In this document: positions 10,277 to 18,629 of the stretch, piece after piece
How positions within the stretch are numbered: the stretch's first letter is position 1
Layout: each line of letters begins with the position of its first letter
NCBI GenBank assembly: GCA_020650975.1
Contig: JAIPMN010039835.1
Coordinates: forward strand, 939 to 23,410
Length of the DNA: 22,472 nt
Direction: 5' to 3'
Source of the DNA: Apostichopus californicus
Lineage: Eukaryota > Echinodermata > Holothuroidea > Aspidochirotida > Stichopodidae
Program-made: the position numbers and the translations under genes
Notes under the pieces: generated by a model
Told to the model about the DNA's origin: nothing
Databases searched by the model: none
Seen by the model: the letters and a program-made list of their open reading frames with translations, nothing else

Positions 10277-10289
10277 GGGTCAAAGGTCA
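10277..10289 (+). promoter_or_regulatory. DR1 nuclear-receptor-type site
   Basis: GGGTCAAAGGTCA, with the GGGTCA upstream half-site that HNF4/RXR-type receptors tolerate or favour. It is the third copy of the array position also seen at 8373 and 9313. Confidence 0.5.
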
Positions 10290-10469
10290 CCTAGATGCGG
10301 GTCCACTACTGGATTACAATAGTGTAACTCCCAAACCAACCCAGACCCTGTCAATGGGAGTTATAGCTTGTTTTAATATTTTGGTTTTTGGCCTCTAACT
10401 GACCTTTCGTGACCTTCACAGGCACCAAAAACAATAGGGTTCATCTACTCAATGTACTCATACACACCA

Positions 10470-10587
10470 AATATTAGATTGGTCCAAGCTTCCCTACTTG
10501 AGATATCGTGCGTACGTGCGCGTGTGTGTGCCTCCTTGGTTTTAAACACGATATCTCAAGAAGGGAAGCTTGGACCAATCTCATATT
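10470..10587. repeat. 41-bp near-perfect palindrome with 36-nt loop
   Basis: Positions 10470-10510 and 10547-10587 are inverted copies with two mismatches in 41, centred on the module border ATATCGTG/CACGATAT and containing AAGCTT. The 36-base spacer is an alternating CGTACGTGCGCGTGTGTGTG tract. This is the switch point where modules change orientation, with reversed modules to the left and forward modules to the right. It could extrude as a cruciform. Confidence 0.9.
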
Positions 10588-10771
10588 AGGTGAGTAGGGG
10601 TACCATATTGACTAGAAGAAGCTAACTGTTTTTAAGAGGTCAAAGATCATTTGGGGTCAATTTTTGAAAACCTTGTAAACACGATATCACAAGAACTGAA
10701 GCTTGGACCAATCTCATATTTTGTGTGAACGAGAACCACATTTAGTAGAAATAGCCCATTGTTTTTAGTGG

Positions 10772-10784
10772 AGGTCAAAGGTCA
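10772..10784 (+). promoter_or_regulatory. DR1 nuclear-receptor-type site
   Basis: A perfect AGGTCAAAGGTCA within a ~140-bp module. The next module (near 10907) has the decayed form AGGTGAAAGATCA. Confidence 0.5.
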
Positions 10785-11059
10785 TTTGGGGTCACCAGGG
10801 GTCAAGTTATGGAAACCTTGTAAACACGATATCTCAAGGAGGGAAGCTTGGATCTATCACGTATTTCGTATGAAGGAGTGTCACATTAAGTCAAAGAAGA
10901 GGTTTTTTGGGGGAGGTGAAAGATCATTTGGGGTCACTAGGGATCAAATTGTGAAAACCTTGTTAACACGATATTTCAAGAAGTGAAGCTTGGATCAATC
11001 TCATATTTAGTATGTAGTTGTGACAAGTTAAGTACAAGAAGCATATGTTGTCTAAGTGG

Positions 11060-11072
11060 AGGTCAAAGGTCA
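11060..11072 (+). promoter_or_regulatory. DR1 nuclear-receptor-type site
   Basis: A perfect AGGTCAAAGGTCA in the outermost module of the right end, mirrored by the site at 7686-7698 in the left end. Confidence 0.5.
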
Positions 11073-11243
11073 TTTGGAGTCACCAGAGGTTAAATTGTGG
11101 GAACCTTGTTTCATAGTCTACCGTATTTCCAAACGATCCGCCTATTAGATATCATTTGTGTTACGCCCCATACGAATAGGATAGATTGTTGGCAATTAAA
11201 AATTAACTTATGGGCATCCGTAGATAGTATCAGCAAAGCTAAT

Positions 11244-11926
11244 CACACAAACGGGTATTGTTTAATTGTGGCGCTACCGTACCTGCCATGCGTCGCTGTA
11301 TAAATACATGTACATAAAGCTTAGTTGCATGTACTCCTTGTATATACAACGTCGCTATTGCAATGGATTGTATTAGGCCTATATCTTTGCTTCCGCTGTT
11401 GAAGTTTTCCGTCGTATTTCGCAATTGTCGAGATGCAGTGCCAAATAAAAACTTAAGGTTTGGATGTAGAGTACGCTTGGCCTAAATTAGCCCTAAAGTG
11501 GGGCATTTGACCATGTCATGTGGGTATGTAGGCTACGTGGGTGACCTACATTGGCTACGCTTTATATTTTTCCGATGAGCGCAACAATAGTTACACTCAT
11601 TTTTTATTTAAACAAAAGCACATTTGTGGAGGTTTTGATGGATGATAAAACTACCTAGCCTACAGTAGGCCTAGCTAATACCAACTGCATGCTCATGTAC
11701 ACCGGCATGTATATGAACATAGTAACATTCCAATGAACATAGTAACAGACATTTTTGTAATGTGAAGGTGAGCTTCAAAACAGCAACGTCATTTATTAAA
11801 GTGAAAAGATCAGTAGACATATTCCTACCAGTAGACATATTCCTATTCATTAACCCCTCTAACATACGTAGCCTATGCGTACTATAGACCAACACAGTGA
11901 AATAATGTGATTCTGGTGCTAACAAT
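11244..11926. other. Unassigned stretch between foldback element and transposase remnant
   Basis: No gene is seen. An 18-bp unit, CAGTAGACATATTCCTAY, is repeated twice at 11811-11846. ATGAACATAGTAACA occurs twice near 11714 and 11734. The minus-strand open frame at 11671-11955 owes its doubled NMSTGRNMST motif to this tandem repeat and is not credible as a gene. Confidence 0.5.
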
Positions 11927-12367
11927 GTGTTTGATATCACCAACAAGAATGCCAATGTAGTTGAAAAGGCATTTTCTTTACAACATATAGCCTACCAGAC
12001 GTTGGGCAATCCACAAACACAGCTATGTTGGGACCCGTGGCAACGGTCTGAGTTAAAGTTCGCCCAATTGATGGCATATGGTATATCTGTAAGTAGTGGC
12101 TGCAACTGAAACAAGGGCATTATTTTGGTTATGGTGCAAAAAACAGGCCACATACATCACACAGCCAATCTGATCCGGTTTCAACGTTTCAAAGGAAACT
12201 TCAAGTTTTGCTCTTACTGCGCCATTTCCCGCCGAGCAACAACACCAGCACCTCCTCTTTTACAAGTATGCGATAGACACAATTGTGAGTCAAGGACCAT
12301 ACTCACACTGTGAAGCTGGTCAAATCTGGAAACTATGGAACCATGCTACACCTATCCAACTGTTTGA
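11927..12367 (+). pseudogene. Possible N-terminal part of the transposase remnant
   Basis: This stretch leads into the Mutator-like transposase on the same strand. It has two open frames of about 60 residues (11927-12109, then 12125-12313) separated by stops. The second contains CSYC and a later CDRHNC, a cysteine pattern that could be a remnant of the zinc-ribbon-like head of such transposases. The similarity is too weak to be certain. It could instead be unrelated flanking sequence. Confidence 0.3.
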
Positions 12368-13470
12368 ATGCGTAAACATGCAGATGTTAACTTGAGAATG
12401 GTAATGGCCATGGGGAATATTGGTAAAGGACATGAAGGTATCAAGGGGTTCTGTAGAATTTTTGATTGGTTTGTCGAAAGATGGTTTTTATTCACTGTCA
12501 AACTGAGTATGACATATGGCATGAAGGACACAACGCTACTTGTTATTCTAATCACGAGGGCTCTGCAGCTTCAATGGAAGGTGTTGCCGCACTACGTTTT
12601 TGGAAAAGGAGTATTGCCAAATGTTCTATTCGCTACATCATTGTGCTCAGTGATGACAACACCATGACAGCTCGCTATTTAAACGAGGCAAAGGTGTACA
12701 ATGTCCCGATAGAGAAGGGAAAATGCTTCAACCACATCAGCAAGCGTATGTCTGCAGCCTTGCAATTGTGTGCAAAGCAGCACAAACTTTCAGGGCACGG
12801 GGAAACTCACTTAGAAAGAAGGAAGAAGTGGGAGTCCTATTACAGGAATGCTCTCACTCAACATGATACTGTGGAGGAGATGTAGAAGGTGATATTTGCG
12901 GTTTAAATATACTGCTCCAGAACCGATGATAGACCACTTCATCAATGTGTGCAGGCTCTTGGTTATACCACAAAAATGTGGCTAGTAACACCAGTACTGT
13001 GTCTCTAAACAGCCATCAGTCGTTGCCAAAGGCAGTAGCAGAGCAGCTGTTGCCTCTCGTTCATAGATTGTCCAACGAGTCAGTACTCATAAGATGTATG
13101 AATAAGAAAACACAAAATGCGAATGAACCTCTGAATGATTTGTTTGAAAAAGATACCCAAAAATTGTATTTGTATCACAATCTGTAATCAAGACTGCAAC
13201 AAGTAAGGGCATACAATATTTCAATGAGGGTGCAGCATCAACACTAAAGATAATGCATCAGATGAGACTTATTTTTGGTACTGAAACACTTAAGCTGACC
13301 GATAAGAAGCACAGTCGGAGACGGTCTCAGTCAGAACAAGCAACACAGGTGGCATAGAGGCAGAGAAAACAGACCAGTGGAAGAGGGTGGAAGAGAGTGG
13401 AAGGTGTATAGTATGCACCTGGATACTTCCATGAAGTTCAGAGCCAGCCTGAACCATCAGAGTAGGCATT
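12368..13470 (+). pseudogene. Mutator-like (MULE-type) transposase remnant
   Basis: This is a DDE-type transposase of the Mutator-like domain family, which excises and reinserts elements with long inverted ends. Blocks in order: VNLRMVMAMGNIGKGHEG then IKGFCRIF (12389-12466); after a frame change, TEYDIWHEGHNATC, NHEGSAASMEGVAALRFWKR, IRYIIVLSDDN, VPIEKGKCFNHISKRM and YYRNALTQHDTVEEM (12502-12882, stop at 12883); then in a new frame CAGSWLYHKNVASNTSTV, LPKAVAEQLLPLVHRLSN, RCMNKKTQNANEPLNDL (12945-13187); then QYFNEGAASTLKIMHQM and a basic tail to about 13360. The SDGD box of the family reads SDDN. Only about 12 codons separate FCRIF from EYDIW, where relatives have a long segment containing the first catalytic aspartate. 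It is therefore internally deleted as well as frameshifted, and cannot be active. Membership in this domain family is confident; element boundaries are not known. Confidence 0.85.
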
Positions 13471-15524
13471 GGGGTACTTCATGCACTGACATTCACTGAA
13501 CTAATGATTCAGAAACTGTTTTTTCTTTATTTGTATTTTTCTCAATACTAGTGTTTTTGGTATTGGAAACCACATAACACAGCCAATGGCTTTGTATTAA
13601 CATCTAACCTGCTGAAGAGTAGGGTGATAGATAGTTCTAGAGACTGACATAATTTTGGTAATAAACATCTTTAAAAGTTCTTATCTAAGCTATATCATTG
13701 CATCTAGCAATTAACTATTCTAATTATGCAAAAGCACGATCTTTGGTGGACGGGAAAATAATATCAGTGCATAGATCTGTTTATGAGCTTTAAATAGACA
13801 CCTCACTTGAATCATTTCCATTTCTTATCATAAGACACGGATATCCCAAAATAAACTAATTAATGATGCAAATTAGCTCATTAATAAACAATATTTCGAT
13901 TTTAAAAATTGTCAAAAAAATGACAGTTGAGCATGGAGTTTGTGTAATTAATGTGAGGATGTCAAATAGTACACTGAAAACATCTCTGTTGGTTGTCAGG
14001 TTTCTTTTATTTCTCGTACAGTATACAAAGCAAATTACCCTGTGGAAATATAATAGGTACGTTGCGATTAGTAACTTGACACAAAAATATTCATTTATCA
14101 AACAGGTTATTTATGCAGTTATCTCCCTATAGATGCAAAATCTTACCAACACTAATATTGTAAAAAGAAAGTGCAAACGACAATAAATCAACATACGATT
14201 CTAAAATAGCAGTCCACTAAAAACAGAAACTATGCATATCCTCTTATTCTGCATTGGCCAGGCAGAATATTCAAACAAATAAAGATAAACTATCATTCAT
14301 AACTGATTCCTAAGTGTCTCTTGGGAATTCAGATATAACCTTATCGATCCATTATGTGGGAATAACCCTTGAAGTTACATAATTACAATACACAGATACT
14401 AATAATATTTCCTCAAACATAAACAGTTGTATAATGTCTCTCATAGAGTCACGAACTACAGAATACAATCAATTCCAAACACTAGTTAATACTGGTAATT
14501 TAAGGTTGATACTCCTGGACATTTCTGGCTTCAACAGACTAATAAAAGTACAGTCCATTCTTCTAAAAATGGCTCATATGGGTATAAAACCTTCTTAATA
14601 TTCTTTAGCATCATGATCATGGGCATTACTCTAAGCTATGAGTGGAAACCATCGTTCAGCACATAGCCAAAGCTATAAAGCCTAACTGGAAATAATAGAA
14701 CCATGTGGCTTCATACCATAAGATTTCTATCTTCATTATCTCCATAAAGTTAACATGGTCTTGGCTCATGATAGTTACAAAATGAGGATTTATACATCAA
14801 CTTACCCCTATTGGCAGTCTATCTCATAAACAATAACCTTTACTGCATGAATCTGGTGAATTTCTCTGTGAATATGATGGAATGTTACTAGCCAAAGGAT
14901 CTGTCATGTGTCTGTGACAAAGGAAGTCAGTTGTGGCCTGCTGCCCTCACTCTAAATATGAAGAGTTACTTAAAATACAAAGAGCATGACCTGACTGAGG
15001 TCACCTGACTAGAACATGTAAATAATCAATAAGTAAACAAAGGATGAAGTGAAGACTGTGGAGTAAGGTAAGTTTCTAACTGTCACATTAATATCAAATA
15101 GTGTAAACATATTTTTTTCACCAGAGCCTCTCCTTAAGCTTACGAAGTACGTAGTGTGTATTAAAGACATTCATAAATATGTTGGGTTCAAATAATAACT
15201 TCCCATCAAATAAATATGATGGTTCTGCACAGGCAACCCCAACACAGTAGCGCATGGTACTAGCGGCCCAGGTATAGACTACTGACAATAAACATTGGAC
15301 ACCCCCATCTGAACTTTAGATAAAAGAGCATTACATTTCTATAGCCTAATAAACGAACTTTAACAAGTTGTAACCCGTTTATTCCGAGTTTCGCGATATA
15401 AAACTTAATGACACAAGACCCCTTTCGAGTTGATCTGCAGAAAACAATTCCACAATACACGATTATCTGTAATTTTGGTAGAACATTTTCGACGACAAAG
15501 CAATGCCATATGGAACTGTCGAGT
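13471..15524. other. Unassigned AT-rich stretch
   Basis: I recognise no gene here. Open frames at 13856-14101 (minus) and 13863-14132 (plus) overlap on opposite strands in an AT-rich stretch and resemble nothing known. A 50-codon minus-strand frame starting near 15254 and a 96-residue minus-strand frame at 15260-15550 are also unrecognised; the latter partly overlaps the inner end of the right inverted-repeat arm. Confidence 0.5.
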
Positions 15525-16903
15525 TGCTTAGGCTTCAGTGTGCCATTCACTTACAACGGTAGGTTAAAATGTTTCAAGTCAGAATACTTATACACTAAAG
15601 GTGGCCAAACATCTCCCAAATTATTTCTTAAAGCATTTCCTACATGCCATCAGGCATAACGCGCAAAATATACAACAATTTTTAGGAGTTTTGAGATAAG
15701 TTTGCTGCTAGTTTTTGTTTGTCAACACCAGATGCTAGTGGAAGATACTTGTTCTTTCCACCTTAGAATTTCATTGCGTAAATATTGATTCATTTAGACA
15801 GTGAAATGGAGTAATAGCGGCATTTTTGCACCAATCTGCAGCTAAAAGACCAGATAAATAATTATTGGGAAAATATAAGAAGTCGCGCTATTCGAGTAGC
15901 GGTTCAAAGTATCAGTGAGGTATTGCATAGGCTCAGGACTCGTGCGAACCTAGCTCCTGTATAGTCAATGCCTGTAACTAGAGGAACCTTAATGTAACAG
16001 AAGCCAAGCTATCTTCGTATTTTTGCAGATGTTTTATTTTTAATTGTTTGAGACACTACAGTAGGTCTTTATTTGCCTATTTATGATTCTGTGACATGTT
16101 TTACTTTGTTCATCACTTACTTTTGGTGGTAGAAAGTTTAAATTTCATACTGCACAGAAACATAATTTTCCAATGTTCACTTACGTAGCACCATGTATCT
16201 GCCTTAGTGCCTAACCTAGAAAGTATTGATGTTGTAGATCTGTCCTATGGAGACTTGAACAGCAATCACAGTGGCGAGTGAAATTTGCGTTTTGGCGAGT
16301 AGATTTTTAGTCACGGTCGCCAAATAGCGAGTACTTTTAAAAATATTTGTCGAGGCCTGAAAACCTCTAAAACATGATTTCTCATGGTAGAAATCATGGA
16401 TACTTTTCATACATGGTATATGGATTTGAAATATTGAGTACAGGAATCCTGTTGCTTGTGAGGTCAAATCTCATTTGAGGTCACCAGAGGTCAAACTTTT
16501 TACATGATATCTAACGATGGAAGTCGCGGATACTTCTCATTCTTGGTTTGTGGATGAACATTCAGAACAAGACCCCTATTGTTTTTGGTGGTGGCATGTA
16601 TTGCCACTGACAGTAGACTGACTTGTGTTTATCATGCCATAGTGTAATTGTACATCAACATTGTGGTTCGTGCCTTTATATTGTAACAACCATTTCTGGT
16701 TAACAAGCAGAAGTCTAGTGCAATGAAGTCATCGAAACCGCAATGCATTTTGCACTCTGGTTTAAAGGAGAAAACGTTATAATGCCATTCCGTTCTTATA
16801 GCTACTGACAAAAACTACGACACCATTTACTTGGCACCTTGGAATTCGATACCAACGGTACCCAAGAGAACGGTGATAGACCACTCTGCCAACGAAAATA
16901 GAT

Positions 16904-17280
16904 CATAGCATAGGAGCCTAATTTGATTGGGGGGGGGGGGGGCTGTAACGACTTGCCCGATAAATAAAACCAACATTTTTCGCGCGCTCCGCGCGGGTTC
17001 AACAATTTAATGTGCATATCATAAAGGCATTCATCGGTTATTACAACACATGCCAATAACATCAATAATTTTCCGTGTTATTACCCTTCCATATTAGTTA
17101 TAATTATTCGGCAAGTCGTTACAATAGTAATGATAATAATCGTATAAGTTTAACCATTGAAGAACACATTGCAAATTAGTTGCCCGAAAAATTCTCAGCA
17201 TATTTCCCGAATTTGCACACAAATTTTTGGTAGGGGGGGGGGGGGCTGCAGCTCCCAGCTCCCGACTCCTACGCCTATGC
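16904..17280. mobile_element. MITE-like element with target-site duplication
   Basis: A 377-base noncoding block lies between direct repeats AATAGAT (16897-16903 and 17281-17287). Its ends are related inverted sequences: left GCATAGGAGCC, right (reversed) GCATAGGCGTAGGAG, each followed inward by a G-rich run and GGGGCTGYA. Internally, GTAACGACTTGCCCGATAA (from about 16945) is inverted at about 17106-17125. There is also a CGCGCGCTCCGCGCGGG hairpin near 16981. The left tip seems to have lost a CGTA. The 7-base or slightly longer duplication would fit an hAT-like or Mutator-like cut-and-paste origin; the superfamily is unknown. Confidence 0.65.
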
Positions 17281-17420
17281 AATAGATGATTCGTATAACT
17301 TCTTACGTTATCGCATATGTTGAATATTCCAGTTCATGATTCCAGTTACAAATTCTAACTTACGTATCACCCAGTTGGGATATAAAATAACACACGCTAG
17401 TACTTAGGATGCTTTAGCCT

Positions 17421-17452
17421 CTGAATATGATCCTGCCAGGATCGAAACGTCA
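17421..17452 (+). ncRNA. Hammerhead-like motif, atypical core
   Basis: CTGAATATGA is followed by a perfect stem (GATCC, loop TGCCA, GGATC) and then GAAACGTC. The arrangement CTGA...GA, stem II, GAAAC, GTC mimics a hammerhead with a two-pair stem III, but the CTGATGA core carries extra bases and stem I pairing is weak. Similar stem-plus-CGAAACGTC motifs occur in repetitive elements of aquatic animals, and minimal hammerheads are known in Penelope-like elements. It may be a decayed ribozyme or a chance hairpin. Confidence 0.35.
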
Positions 17453-18004
17453 GACCCACCTACTGTTACACACATTTGAAACGTGGGAACGAACTAAAAT
17501 GATTGTAGCTAGTCTCCGTAACGCCTCAGTATAAACTGCAAACGCCTATTTCCTCTGCAAAGCGTAACTTCCCATACAACTATACCTAAAACGTACCAAA
17601 CCGGCCAAAATTGTTCGAAAAGTTACAAAAAAAATAAAACAATTACCTTATAGAGCTTTTCATGATAAACTTCTGCATGGAAAGTTGATCGAAACTGAAT
17701 ATATTTTTGGAAACGTAAATCTTAGATTTCTTGTGTTTTGTGACCACAAACTTATTCAGGTTTCTTACCCTCAACTTCATGGAGTTTGGAAGTCCGAAAG
17801 TGAAAACAAACCAGTTGCTAAACTAGTTAAGAGGACTAAAATTGCAAAAAAAAACAAGTAAATATCCTTTCATATGGTTTTCAAGTCATTGCATCAAGTA
17901 TTTAGGTGAGTATCCTGTATCCTGATGTTGACAAACTACATTGCACCTTTACTACCAAGGTATATCGGTTGTCCGCGGATTACAAACTTAGATCTGTAGA
18001 ATAA

Positions 18005-18029
18005 CCCCCCCCCCCCCCCAAAAAAAAAA
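18005..18029 (+). repeat. C15-A10 homopolymer pair
   Basis: Fifteen C followed directly by ten A, preceded by TAA as at 5774-5796. Confidence 0.85.
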
Positions 18030-18190
18030 CGCTAAAATATATAGGTTGCCAATTACGCAAGATTAATTTAACTTTCTGTGGGGTCAACAGCAATATACAC
18101 AACAATATACACAGTGGCGAAAGAGGTGGATGTACTAGAACAATCGTTGATCGGCGAAGCTAGAATATTTAATCTGAAATTGGCAGTTTG

Positions 18191-18209
18191 TATATATATA
18201 TATATATAT
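18191..18209. repeat. (TA)n microsatellite
   Basis: About nine and a half TA units. The corresponding part of the left arm (near 4590) lacks it, so it expanded in this arm only. Confidence 0.9.
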
Positions 18210-18629
18210 TGCATTAAGCAGAGCGTTCAAAGAGATTTCTAACACCTTCGAGACACCGTGATCTAATGTTCAGTAGCTCAAAAGTAATTATATTCAAGTT
18301 ACTAAGCGTTAATGATACGTTCACAACTTTTATCAATTCCTTTTTCTTTTTCGTGTTGCATTCATTCAATGTTTGTCAAGAAAGATAAAAGTCGGGCATG
18401 GAAAGCAGAGTCGCGACGCTGTAACATGTAGAAGAATTAATAAAGGAGACAATATGATACTTGCCGTTTCTTTGTTAGACACTGACAATGACTTTGACAC
18501 CATTTTCTTGGCACCTTATAATTTGATACAATCACCAAAAGTACGGTGATATACGATACCGCCACTGGCTACATATTGTTTGTCTAACTATATACGTCAT
18601 CGTACATGTTGCACATTGGTTATGGTTTA

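Larger units (their letters stand above)
8030..10420. repeat. ~950-bp tandem array inside the foldback-type element
   Basis: The block GGTCACTGGAGGTCAACC recurs at about 8353, 9293 and 10256 (last copy GGTCACCGG), giving periods of about 940 and 963 bases. A second marker, CAACCTTTGG then CATAACTTGA, recurs at about 8899 and 9866, with a weaker partial match near 8110. The first and last units are incomplete. Within a unit there is a finer ~150-bp period: TTGACCTTTGKTGACCTTGG appears at about 8489 and 8641, and again in the second unit. It contains no open frame beyond repeat shadows. Confidence 0.8.
7540..11243. mobile_element. Foldback-type element with modular long inverted ends
   Basis: The left end at 7540-7990 matches the reverse complement of about 10757-11243. 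CTACGGATGCCCATAAG (7549-7565) is the reverse complement of CTTATGGGCATCCGTAG near 11208-11224, and the match continues through three ~140-bp modules. Each module has the order TTTGACCTCTGGTGACC, CAAATGACCTTTGACCTCC, ACTTAATGTG, CAAGCTTCC, CTTGAGATATCGTGTTTACA. Between the ends lies a tandem array with a ~950-bp period. No coding capacity is seen; open frames across it follow the modules. Long inverted ends built from tandem subrepeats are a hallmark of foldback elements such as FB and Galileo, and also of some MULEs. No clear target-site duplication is visible at the proposed tips. Confidence 0.75.
10757..11243 (-). repeat. Right inverted end of the foldback-type element
   Basis: Modules here read in the forward orientation, with the border AAACACGATAT at 10677, 10822 and about 10964, a period of about 142 bases. 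Another forward module border is at 10544, just outside the part shared with the left end, so the right side has at least one extra module. Confidence 0.82.

Noticed and set aside
10543-11105. Regularly spaced repeats reminiscent of a CRISPR array
   Set aside because: Units are ~140 bp, diverged throughout, without short conserved repeats and unique spacers, and occur in both orientations in a eukaryotic mobile element.
12352-12555. Minus-strand open frame across the transposase
   Set aside because: It is antisense to the clearly recognisable Mutator-like blocks.
13856-14132. Overlapping opposite-strand open frames in an AT-rich stretch
   Set aside because: Mutually antisense, low complexity and without recognisable motifs; stop-poor composition explains them.
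15260-15550. 96-residue minus-strand open frame as a gene
   Set aside because: No recognisable domain, it partly overlaps the inner end of the right arm, and there is no corresponding frame in the left arm.
17094-17282. Minus-strand open frame starting MHRRRSRELGAAAPPPP
   Set aside because: It is the translation of the MITE tip and its G/C homopolymer, not a protein.
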